NCBI GenBank assembly: GCA_016787565.1
Contig: JAEUUG010000009.1
Location: forward strand, 248,001-312,000
DNA: 64,000 bases
Direction of reading: 5' to 3'
Origin: Cyclobacteriaceae bacterium
GTDB lineage: Bacteria; Bacteroidota; Bacteroidia; Cytophagales; Cyclobacteriaceae
Below, one piece after another: positions 52,440 to 60,445 of the stretch. The notes under the pieces are model-generated. The model was given only the letters and a program-made list of their open reading frames with translations. It was not told the origin of the DNA and ran no database searches. How positions within the stretch are numbered: the stretch's first letter is position 1; each line of letters opens with the position of its first letter. Made by a program: the position numbers and the translations under genes.

Positions 52440-53075
52440 ATGAAACTTAGTCAGATGAAGAAAATTCTTTTGTCTGTTCTGGCGATCAGTTCCTGTATCG
52501 TAATCCATGCTCAGGATACATCTCCGGTATCCAATAAGGCATGGAGTTTTGGAGCCGATGCAAACTTGTACTTTTTACCAGATGATTTCTTTATACTGCC
52601 CGTCCTCAAGGCTGATAAAAATAAGTTACACCTGGAGGCCCGGTACAATTATGAGGATAAGGAGACTTTCTCGGCCTGGGTAGGATACAATTTTAGCGGG
52701 GGTAATGAATTTTCCTATACGTTCACGCCCATGTTGGGGGGTGTTGTGGGGCTTTCACATGGAATTGCACCGGGTTTGGAGTTGACCCTATCTTACAAGA
52801 AGTTTGAACTGTATAGTGAAATGGAAAATTTGTTTGATCTCAGTAATAGCGAAAACAACTTTTATTACAACTGGGCCGATTTTACGTATTCCCCAAAAGA
52901 CTGGTTGTGGTTGGGCATTAGCGCGCAGCGAACTCGCTTATATCAAACCGATCTGGATATTCAACGGGGCCTGCTAATTGGTGGCGGTTTCAAAAACTGG
53001 GAGCTCACAGGTTATTTGTATAATCTTGGTTTCGACAATCCCTTTATTTTGATGGCACTCACTGCAAATTTTTAA
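52440..53075 (+). CDS. Outer-membrane protein, last gene of the amidotransferase-Cax operon
   Basis: A 211-residue protein with signal peptide (MKKILLSVLAISSCIVIHAQ; the start could also be the ATG five codons earlier at 52440). Strands include AWSFGADANLYFLPDDFFIL, LHLEARYNYEDKETFSAWVG, EFSYTFTPMLGGVVG, WADFTYSPKDWLWLGISAQR and the C-terminal FILMALTANF. It is an unrecognised barrel family. It starts only 12 bp after the VIT-like gene and is therefore probably in the same operon. Confidence 0.82.
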   Translation: MKLSQMKKILLSVLAISSCIVIHAQDTSPVSNKAWSFGADANLYFLPDDFFILPVLKADKNKLHLEARYNYEDKETFSAWVGYNFSGGNEFSYTFTPMLGGVVGLSHGIAPGLELTLSYKKFELYSEMENLFDLSNSENNFYYNWADFTYSPKDWLWLGISAQRTRLYQTDLDIQRGLLIGGGFKNWELTGYLYNLGFDNPFILMALTANF

Positions 53076-53214
53076 AAACCTTTGCTTATGGCTAACAGTA
53101 AGGTTCTGCTGAAAAGAATTAACCAGCCAGGCAATAGCTTAGGTCTAAATTACTTTTATCAGTCTTAAACTTTAACTAGCTTTAGTCGCTTAAATTAAAA
53201 CCTTTAGTGAAGAT

Positions 53215-53222
53215 TAATTTTG
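53215..53222 (+). promoter_or_regulatory. Candidate -7 promoter box TAATTTTG
   Basis: Full match to the Bacteroidota -7 consensus TAnnTTTG, 67 bp upstream of the lipoprotein ATG at 53289. The surrounding 213-bp gap (53076-53288) shows nothing else of note. Confidence 0.55.
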
Positions 53223-53288
53223 TGTTGTTCGGGATACCGAAAACTTCACAATTCATTTCAAGAAATTAAAATCAATAAAAACTATCAC

Positions 53289-54176
53289 ATGAAAAAGTTA
53301 CTCTTTGTACTCTTGTTTGGGGCGTTGATTGCCGGTTGTCAAAAGAAAGCTGAAACCGTTGAAAACACTTCCGCCTCAAGCGAATTTGAAAATGAACGTC
53401 AGGCATTTTTCAATAACCTCATTTCACCATCCGAAGCAGCTGCTCGGCTGCAGGCCACGGCCGCTGATTTCAATGCAAGCCTTTTGAGTGATCCTAAAAA
53501 TTACGGAAGCTATGCCGGCAATGAGAACAAGGCCGCTGCCAACCTGGGTATCTACCTGGCTGATCTTAACTACTGTATAGCCTATAAACAAGAAGCCCGG
53601 ATCAAGGAACTCTTTCCTGCTGCCCATGCGCTTAGCAAATCCATCGGCATTGAACAGGGTATACTTGACTTTCTGATGAAACGCTATACCGACAATCTAG
53701 CCCAACAAGATTCTGTTAAAGCTGTTGTTGATGCCCTCTACGCCTCTTCAACCCGTGATCTTCAGGGTACCGAACGCGAAAAACTGGTCGGCATCGCTAT
53801 GGCAGCGTATCAAATTGAAAACCTTCACCTGGCGCTGGGTGTACTAGAAACGTATCCAAAAGATATATTACCACAAGATGCCCGTATTCAAATCCTGATT
53901 CCTGTTTTTAGAATGGTGCTCGATCAAAAAACAAATGTGGAACTCATCTACGGATTCTTAAAATCAATCTCGGATGTTACGAATCCTGATCAAAACCCGA
54001 ACTACCCCTATTATGCTTCTGCCTTTGAAGAGTTGATTGCCGTTTACCAAAAACTCGATGTAGAAGGAAAAATAAAGAACAACCAGGGACAAGAGTTACT
54101 GAACGATGCTGTGGTGAAAGAACTTAGTGAAAAGGTCAATGCTATTCGCAGCAAAATTGTGAGTGTGGAGAACTGA
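53289..54176 (+). CDS. Lipoprotein of unknown function, helical
   Basis: 295 residues from the ATG at 53289, whose product starts MKKLLFVLLFGALIAGCQKK with a clear lipobox (IAGC, Cys17); an upstream start at 53220 has no signal peptide in the right place. The mature part is almost entirely helix (EFENERQAFFNNLISPSEAA; YLADLNYCIAYKQEARIKEL; LIAVYQKLDVEGKIKN). It has no known domain and no catalytic motif. Its own promoter box lies at 53215, and a good terminator follows at 54197. Confidence 0.8.
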   Translation: MKKLLFVLLFGALIAGCQKKAETVENTSASSEFENERQAFFNNLISPSEAAARLQATAADFNASLLSDPKNYGSYAGNENKAAANLGIYLADLNYCIAYKQEARIKELFPAAHALSKSIGIEQGILDFLMKRYTDNLAQQDSVKAVVDALYASSTRDLQGTEREKLVGIAMAAYQIENLHLALGVLETYPKDILPQDARIQILIPVFRMVLDQKTNVELIYGFLKSISDVTNPDQNPNYPYYASAFEELIAVYQKLDVEGKIKNNQGQELLNDAVVKELSEKVNAIRSKIVSVEN

Positions 54177-54196
54177 TCTCAATCAGCCAAAACCAT

Positions 54197-54231
54197 AGGA
54201 GGCTGCCTGGAAAGGTTAGCCTCTTTTTTTT
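54197..54231 (+). terminator. Rho-independent terminator
   Basis: gaggct (54199-54204) pairs with agcctc (54218-54223) over a 13-nt loop, followed by an uninterrupted T-run to 54230. It ends the lipoprotein transcript. Confidence 0.8.
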
Positions 54232-54315
54232 AATGCTAAATCGAAGTGCTATAACCACATGCCATAACCAATAACAAGAGCAGGAACAAGATGAAATGCC
54301 CCCATATCATATACC

Positions 54316-55062
54316 CTACTCTTGGTGATTAATATTTGGAGTAAATGTGTGAAGTTGAATGTTATCGATGCCCCTGCGATCGAAAGGATACTCAATCAGT
54401 GTCTGAAAATTACTTAATGTTATTAGAATCAGACTGGTAAAGGCCACGAGGCAATAAATTCCCCAGGAAGGAATAGATGATCCAAAGCGATAATTCATCA
54501 TGGGCGCTTGAACCAACGGGAAAATAAAAATAAAGAAAACGACATAGAAGCGAAGACCAGCCATGGTACGATGCGTTACCAGACTGATCAGGTAAGCGGA
54601 ACTCTCTGTGATATCACGCAAATAACGAATGATCCGAAGTATATTTCGTTTTGAAATATTGTCCCGATTTCGCTCGATGAATTCCAGTATGTTGTCTGCG
54701 GCACCTTGTATTGCACTGTAGCCCGTTTCACGATGCTCGAGTTGATGGAAGAGCTGATGGACTAACACAACAAGGGTCTTTCCAATTTCCTGTTTCTTAT
54801 CGGGAGGCAGATCCTCCGAAATTCTAAACGAATTATGAAGAGCCACCACCCCGGCTTCAAATAAACTAAAATATTCCAGGGCACGATCTCTTCGCTTAAA
54901 TGCAGCCTGTATGGAGAAAGCTAAAGGAAAAGCGATAGCCAGACTAAACAATACCGGATCGGTGTTCACTTTTATCTGAAACCGAATCACAAAGAATGTT
55001 GCTACCAGCGAAATTAGCAGAACAGAAAAAGTTCGTACATTGAAAAGGTTAATAAATTTCAT
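54316..55062 (-). CDS. Four-helix membrane protein of unknown function
   Basis: A 248-residue protein. Predicted membrane helices are about 12-30 (FSVLLISLVATFFVIRF), 36-55 (PVLFSLAIAFPLAFSIQAAF), 168-188 (FYVVFFIFIFPLVQAPM) and 199-222 (YCLVAFTSLILITLSNFQTL). A cytosolic helical stretch of about 110 residues separates them (KRRDRALEYFSLFEAGVVAL; VHQLFHQLEHRETGYSAIQG). The layout is reminiscent of bestrophin-like channels but no conserved signature was recognised. Its start codon (CAT at 55060-55062) shares bases with the first ATG of the divergent neighbour, which is unusual; see findings. Confidence 0.72.
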   Translation of the reverse strand: MKFINLFNVRTFSVLLISLVATFFVIRFQIKVNTDPVLFSLAIAFPLAFSIQAAFKRRDRALEYFSLFEAGVVALHNSFRISEDLPPDKKQEIGKTLVVLVHQLFHQLEHRETGYSAIQGAADNILEFIERNRDNISKRNILRIIRYLRDITESSAYLISLVTHRTMAGLRFYVVFFIFIFPLVQAPMMNYRFGSSIPSWGIYCLVAFTSLILITLSNFQTLIEYPFDRRGIDNIQLHTFTPNINHQE

Positions 55063-55066
55063 GACG

Positions 55067-56086
55067 ATGAAAAAAAGTTATGGCTTACTAATCATTCTGG
55101 TTATCATTTGCATCAATTCACTTGCACAAGATGTCCCATTATTTCAGGCTAAAGAACCGGTAAACCTTCGTGTTACCGGCTCAATCAAATCTATCAAAAA
55201 GAAATCAAATGATTCCACCCTTGTTACCGGAAAGTTCGAGTATGACAACGGTCATGACGAATGGATAGCTGTTCCGGTGCAGGCGCGGGTAAGGGGGAAC
55301 TTCCGTTTGCAGAATTGTTTTTTTCCTCCATTAAAATTGAAGTTCAATAAAAAGAATGTGGCCGCAACTCTTTTTGAAGGTAATAAGGCACTGAAGCTGG
55401 TGATGCCTTGCCGAGCATCCAAGGATAAGGATATTCTTATCCGAAAGGAATATTTATGTTATCAGTTTTACCAGCTCCTGTCGCCATACTATTTCAGAAC
55501 ACGACTGGCTACTATGGAGCTGACCGAAGTCTCGCTCAAGAAAACGAGACAGTATGAACTTCTTACCTTTTTTGTGGAGGATAATTCCATGGTAGCACAG
55601 CGAAGCCAGGGAAAAATTCTGGAAACCAAAAAAGGTATTAGTCCGGAAGCTTTTGATGAGAAGCAATCGGTACGAAATGATTTCTTTCAATATATGATCG
55701 GCAATGCCGACTGGTCGGCTGTGTTTCAGCACAACAGCAATACCATGTTCGTTCAGGGTAGTTATATTCCGCTGTCGTACGACTTTGATATGTCAGGATT
55801 TGTTGATGCCAGCTATGCCCATCAAAATCCGCCTTCGCTCGGCACGGGCGATCCGCGCGAACGCATTTACCGTGGGTTTTGTAAATCAAAAAAAGCCATG
55901 GATGAAATTCGAAAAGAATATTTGGAAAAGGAGTCAGCCGTACAGGCCATTATTGATGAGCATGAGTCCCACTTCAGCAAGTACCAAGTGAAGGAAATGC
56001 ATGACTATTTGGGGCAATTTTTTGATATTCTAAAAAGCGACAGTCGATTTGCTGCTTCTATCCTGGAGGGATGCAGGACTAATTAA
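55067..56086 (+). CDS. Secreted protein with CotH-like/kinase-like signatures
   Basis: 339 residues from the ATG at 55067 (MKKSYGLLIILVIICINSLAQ signal peptide); an ATG at 55061 would overlap the neighbour's start codon. N-terminal strands are followed by VQARVRGNFRLQNCFFPPLK and KALKLVMPCRASKDKDILIR. The middle has two motifs in the order expected of CotH/HipA-type kinase folds: YMIGNADWSAVFQHN (GNxDW..N) and IPLSYDFDMSGFVDA (DFD). Bacteroidota have many such uncharacterised secreted proteins. Catalytic activity is a hypothesis; the export signal is clear. It is divergent from the membrane protein at 54316. Confidence 0.72.
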   Translation: MKKSYGLLIILVIICINSLAQDVPLFQAKEPVNLRVTGSIKSIKKKSNDSTLVTGKFEYDNGHDEWIAVPVQARVRGNFRLQNCFFPPLKLKFNKKNVAATLFEGNKALKLVMPCRASKDKDILIRKEYLCYQFYQLLSPYYFRTRLATMELTEVSLKKTRQYELLTFFVEDNSMVAQRSQGKILETKKGISPEAFDEKQSVRNDFFQYMIGNADWSAVFQHNSNTMFVQGSYIPLSYDFDMSGFVDASYAHQNPPSLGTGDPRERIYRGFCKSKKAMDEIRKEYLEKESAVQAIIDEHESHFSKYQVKEMHDYLGQFFDILKSDSRFAASILEGCRTN

Positions 56087-56197
56087 ATTTTACTTACCTC
56101 CAGCAGGATTTATATAAGAATGCAGATGGTCGGCTCACCTATCAATTACTGTTCCTTGTAACCTATTCATAATAGGTTTTTCGGATATACCGATTCT

Positions 56198-56764
56198 TCA
56201 CCTACCTTCTTTCAATATGGTTTCTGCATACAACCAACCAAATTTCCGAAGCTGTAAATAATTCATTTTTCCAGATAATCCCAGCCGCTCTACTAAAAGC
56301 TGAAGCGCCTGTGAAAAGGTTGCGTATGTATTCATCTTCTCCGGATCAAGCGGAAGATTGTTTTCCTTAATGTACAGTCTATAAAAATCAAGGTGCTGTT
56401 CGCTGTAGATCGGGAACAAATCGGGTTTGTGAAAGTTACAATATACCGAGGCAAAGTGAACGAGGTAAAGCTTCTCCCCTTTTAAGGTGATGTTGGCGAT
56501 ATCGTCCACGAGTGTCAGGTCACCACGCTGCAAGCGGTCATCAATACTCAGTTTGAGGATGTGCTGAATCATTTCTTCCATGATTGACAGCCGCATAAGC
56601 TCCGTATCATTAATTGCACTGATCTTAGTACGCACATCTTCAGCATTTGTATTCCCAGGATTTTTTTTGAATAATTCAAGGTTACGGGTATCGTTGACAA
56701 AATACATTTCCTGACCAGCAAAAATGTTCAGATACTTTTTTAATACTTCTTCAAAGGTGTTCAT
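56198..56764 (-). CDS. Conserved hypothetical cytoplasmic protein
   Basis: A 188-residue protein without signal peptide or membrane helices. It is predominantly helical. A distinctive segment LYLVHFASVYCNFHKPDLFP followed by IYSEQHLDFYRLY resembles a motif (FAS-YC-FH-P..PIY) seen in uncharacterised proteins with a DNA-glycosylase-like helical fold; this is a tentative visual impression. It sits divergently from glgX with a Crp/Fnr-like site between them. No function is assigned. Confidence 0.65.
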   Translation of the reverse strand: MNTFEEVLKKYLNIFAGQEMYFVNDTRNLELFKKNPGNTNAEDVRTKISAINDTELMRLSIMEEMIQHILKLSIDDRLQRGDLTLVDDIANITLKGEKLYLVHFASVYCNFHKPDLFPIYSEQHLDFYRLYIKENNLPLDPEKMNTYATFSQALQLLVERLGLSGKMNYLQLRKFGWLYAETILKEGR

Positions 56765-56838
56765 GATAAAGGCTTTTTAGTACTAATGAATTAACACGAT
56801 TACAGGGATAATGATTATGATAATAATTTAAATTTCTC

Positions 56839-56852
56839 GTGATGATCATCAT
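56839..56852. promoter_or_regulatory. Crp/Fnr-like palindrome, near-consensus GTGAT-GATC-ATCAT
   Basis: Matches ATGAY-N4-RTCAT except the first base; the central ten bases gatgatcatc are perfectly self-complementary. It lies between the start of 56198-56764 (minus) and glgX (56903). A degenerate -7-like octamer (tagcttca) begins at 56875, 29.5 bp from its centre. Confidence 0.45.
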
Positions 56853-56902
56853 GTTACGGGTTGTCTGGTCATCATAGCTTCATTGGAAAATACAGTGATC
56901 AA

Positions 56903-58951
56903 ATGAACAAAAGCGAAATTAAAGCCGGCAAGAGTTTTCCAATAGGTGCAACGCTTAATGAAACGGGTGTAAATTTCTCCCTGTTCTCAAAAAATGCGCA
57001 AAGCGTTGAACTGTTGCTATTTGACCATGAGGGCGACAGGGCTCCTGCACAAATCATTCCGCTGCATCCTAAAAAAAACAAAACCTACCACTACTGGCAT
57101 ATTCAACTACCCGGATTGGAGGCTGGACAGCTCTATGCTTACAGGGTAAATGGTCCGCATGATACCAGCAACGGACATCGCTTCAATCCTGAGCATTTCC
57201 TATTGGATCCGTATGCAAAAGCGGTTACTATCTCCAAAGTAAAAAAAAATAAAACTTCCCCAATGAAATGTGTTGTGAGTGACTCCTCGCGCTACGACTG
57301 GGAAAGCGACCAGCACCCAAGAAGACCTTTTGCCCAAACTATTATTTATGAAATGCATGTTGCCGGCTTCACGAAGAATCCTAACTCGGGTGTTGCCCCG
57401 AAACTTCGCGGAACCTATGCCGGCCTGATTGAAAAAATTCCCTACCTGATTGAACTTGGAATAACCGCGGTTGAACTGCTGCCGGTCTTTCTCTTTGATC
57501 ATCACTCCGCTGACCCTGAACGAAGTAATTATTGGGGATATAGTCCCATATCCTTTTTTGCTGTTCATACTGCCTATAGCAGCAGTACCGAACCCCTCCA
57601 TGCACTGGATGAATTCCGCGACATGGTGAAGGCGTTGCACAAGGCGGGAATTGAAGTTATCCTCGATGTGGTATACAACCATACAGGTGAAGGTGGTGAA
57701 GGTGGCCCAACCTACTCCCTCCGCGGTATTGACAACAGCATTTACTATACACTGACTCCGGACAAAGCGCACTATGCCGACTATTCCGGATGTGGGAATA
57801 CCTTAAACGCCAACCATCCCATTGTGCGCAGGATGATTATCGACAGTCTCCATTATTGGGTAAAGGACATGCACATCGATGGTTTTCGATTTGACCTTGC
57901 CTCCATCCTGTCGCGGGATGAAAAGGGAATGCCGGTTGAAAACCCTCCGATACTGTGGGATATCGAGTCTGATCCTGTACTCGCTGGGACAAAACTCATT
58001 GCCGAAGCCTGGGATGCAGCCGGCCTTTATCAGGTTGGGAGTTTTATTGGCGACAGTTGGAAAGAATGGAATGGAAAATTCAGGGATGATGTCCGAAGTT
58101 TTTTGAAAGGTGATCGCGGTACCATTTCACGATTTGCCTCCCGCATCATGGGAAGCCCGGATATGTATGCACACCAGGAACGTGAGCCGGAACAAAGCAT
58201 CAACTTTGTAACCTGTCATGATGGTTTTACCCTCAACGACCTGGTTTCCTACAACACCAAGCACAACGGAGCCAATGGAGAAGGAAACCGGGATGGAACG
58301 AATGATAACCTCAGCTGGAATTTTGGCATTGAAGGACCTACGGATGATCCGGTTATTGAAGCCTTGCGAAACTGCCAGATCAAAAACTTCTTCACACTAA
58401 CACTGCTCTCGGTTGGAGCTCCCATGATGCTTATGGGCGATGAAGTGCGCAGAACACAACGGGGAAATAACAATGCCTACTGCCAGGATAATGAAATTTC
58501 ATGGTTCGATTGGAGCCTGGTACAAAAGCACAGTGAACTTTTGCGCTACGTAAAATTACTGCTGGCCATGCGGCTTCAGCGGGACACCACAAAAGAGGAA
58601 TTCAGCATGAGTCTCCGCGAACTGCTCAACCAGCCGTTGGTCACCTGGCATGGTGTGAAGTTGAATCAACCCGACTGGTCAGATGATTCGCATAGCCTTG
58701 CCATAACCGTGCAGTCCCTGAGCGGAAAAATCGCCATGCATTACATGATCAATGCGTGGCAGGAGCCTCTGGACTTTGAATTACCCGTGATTCAGAATGG
58801 AGTGGCTTGCCTATGGAAACGCTGGATTGATACTTCGCTTCCGTCCCCGAATGACATTTGTCATCTGCACGAGGCAACCCCCATAGACGGATTCGCCTAC
58901 GATGTAAAAGACCACTCTATGGCTATTTTAATTACCGAGGTTGGGCCATGA
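56903..58951 (+). CDS. glgX: Glycogen debranching enzyme GlgX-like (GH13)
   Basis: 682 residues from the ATG at 56903; a TTG at 56861 is in frame but upstream of the natural N-terminal domain. Domains: CBM48/isoamylase N-domain (about 12-110, GATLNETGVNFSLFSKNA), then the GH13 barrel with DVVYNHTGEG, IDGFRFDLASIL (nucleophile Asp), IAEAWDAAGLYQVG (acid Glu) and VTCHDGFTLNDLVSYN (His/Asp). Then a C-terminal beta domain. It hydrolyses alpha-1,6 branches of phosphorylase-trimmed glycogen. No other glycogen genes are in the window. Confidence 0.95.
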   Translation: MNKSEIKAGKSFPIGATLNETGVNFSLFSKNAQSVELLLFDHEGDRAPAQIIPLHPKKNKTYHYWHIQLPGLEAGQLYAYRVNGPHDTSNGHRFNPEHFLLDPYAKAVTISKVKKNKTSPMKCVVSDSSRYDWESDQHPRRPFAQTIIYEMHVAGFTKNPNSGVAPKLRGTYAGLIEKIPYLIELGITAVELLPVFLFDHHSADPERSNYWGYSPISFFAVHTAYSSSTEPLHALDEFRDMVKALHKAGIEVILDVVYNHTGEGGEGGPTYSLRGIDNSIYYTLTPDKAHYADYSGCGNTLNANHPIVRRMIIDSLHYWVKDMHIDGFRFDLASILSRDEKGMPVENPPILWDIESDPVLAGTKLIAEAWDAAGLYQVGSFIGDSWKEWNGKFRDDVRSFLKGDRGTISRFASRIMGSPDMYAHQEREPEQSINFVTCHDGFTLNDLVSYNTKHNGANGEGNRDGTNDNLSWNFGIEGPTDDPVIEALRNCQIKNFFTLTLLSVGAPMMLMGDEVRRTQRGNNNAYCQDNEISWFDWSLVQKHSELLRYVKLLLAMRLQRDTTKEEFSMSLRELLNQPLVTWHGVKLNQPDWSDDSHSLAITVQSLSGKIAMHYMINAWQEPLDFELPVIQNGVACLWKRWIDTSLPSPNDICHLHEATPIDGFAYDVKDHSMAILITEVGP

Positions 58952-59048
58952 AGATGAAAATTTTTATCTAAATTGAATATGAGTGACGTTCCTAAAAATA
59001 ATTCTGCACAACCTATACCCTATTTAGCAGGTCAACTAAACTAATGCA

Positions 59049-60401
59049 ATGATCCTCCTTCAACTTACCGTGCTCTTGATTTGCATTTTCATCGGTGCTC
59101 GCATGTCGGGTATTGGTTTAGGTGTTATGGGCATGATTGGATTGCTTATCCTCATGTTTGTTTTTGGTTTACAACCGACAGACCCTCCCCTGGAGGTTAT
59201 GCTGATTATCTTAAGTGTTGTTACTGCGGCCGCGGCACTGCAAGCTGCAGGTGGTATGGATTACCTTGTACAGGTGGCTGGAAAGATTCTGCGCAGTAAT
59301 CCTAAACAGATCACGTTCCTGGGGCCTCTTATCACCTATGCATTTGTCCTGTTTGCCGGCACAGCTCACATTTCGTATTCCATTATGCCCATCATTGCCG
59401 AAGTGGCAATCAAAAACAGAATCCGCCCTGAACGAGCGATGAGCATGAGCGTTACTGCCGCGCACATGGCGATTACAGCCAGCCCGGTTTCTGCAGCTGC
59501 TGCGGCTTTGCTTACCGTGTTGGGCGTACAAGGTGTGAAGCTGGCTGATATTTTAATGGTGGCTATTCCGTCTACACTCATTGGTGTGATCATTGGAATT
59601 TTATTTGTGTGGAAACGTGGAAAAGAATTGAGTGAAGATCCTGAATTTCAGGAACGCATGAAGGACTCAACCTTTGCCGCTAACCTCGAAGGCACAGATA
59701 AAAAAGAAGAATTTGTCCGGGCACCCGGTGCCATCAAATCAGTCATCATCTTTGGATTGGCCGTAGTCACTGTTGTCGGCTTAGGATCATTCCCGCAAAT
59801 GCTACCTGAGTTTGGTAACAAACCCGGATTCTCGCCAGGCTTTGCTGTCAACGAAGCCGGTCATGTGCTGATGCCCTCGATGATCATGATGATCATGCTG
59901 GCCGCCACAGGTTTCATTGTGCTGTTCGCGAACACCACAGCAGCTAAAGTAACAAAAGCCAGTTTATTCATTTCTGGTGGACAAGCAACCATTGCAGTGT
60001 TTGGTGTAGTGTGGATGAGCAGCACCTTTATGAACAACAACTTTGCTTTAATACAAAAAACGCTTGGCGACATCGTTTCATCCTACCCCTGGTCATTCGC
60101 TATTGCGCTGTTCTTACTCAGCATGTTGCTGTACAGCCAAGCCTCTACGGCCAAAGCTCTGATGCCACTAGGGTTAGCACTCGGACTTCCACCTGCATAC
60201 CTCATTGGAATTTTTCCGGCCTGCAACGGACACTTCTTTATTCCCGGATACCCCACCCTGCTAACGGCTATACAATTTGACCGTACGGGCACAACCCGAA
60301 TCGGTAAATATGTTTTGAATCATAGTTTTATGTTACCCGGTCTCGTCACTACCACGGCTTCGGTACTGGCTGGTTTACTGCTTCAATCCATTCTTTTATA
60401 A
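59049..60401 (+). CDS. Anaerobic C4-dicarboxylate transporter (DcuA/DcuB family)
   Basis: A 450-residue membrane protein with about 10-12 helices, matching the Dcu family length. Typical segments are GARMSGIGLGVMGMIGLLIL at the N-terminus, LQAAGGMDYLVQVAGKILR, FAGTAHISYSIMPIIAEVAI and VTAAHMAITASPVSAAAAAL. These transporters exchange succinate for fumarate, malate or aspartate, or import aspartate, mainly under anoxic conditions. The gene starts a probable operon with asparaginase, aspartase and a porin downstream (gaps 44, 72 and 19 bp). This fits an aspartate/fumarate respiration role. Confidence 0.95.
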   Translation: MILLQLTVLLICIFIGARMSGIGLGVMGMIGLLILMFVFGLQPTDPPLEVMLIILSVVTAAAALQAAGGMDYLVQVAGKILRSNPKQITFLGPLITYAFVLFAGTAHISYSIMPIIAEVAIKNRIRPERAMSMSVTAAHMAITASPVSAAAAALLTVLGVQGVKLADILMVAIPSTLIGVIIGILFVWKRGKELSEDPEFQERMKDSTFAANLEGTDKKEEFVRAPGAIKSVIIFGLAVVTVVGLGSFPQMLPEFGNKPGFSPGFAVNEAGHVLMPSMIMMIMLAATGFIVLFANTTAAKVTKASLFISGGQATIAVFGVVWMSSTFMNNNFALIQKTLGDIVSSYPWSFAIALFLLSMLLYSQASTAKALMPLGLALGLPPAYLIGIFPACNGHFFIPGYPTLLTAIQFDRTGTTRIGKYVLNHSFMLPGLVTTTASVLAGLLLQSILL

Positions 60402-60445
60402 CAAGCTGAAAATTTAACAGAACACAAAAACAAAATAACAACGCT

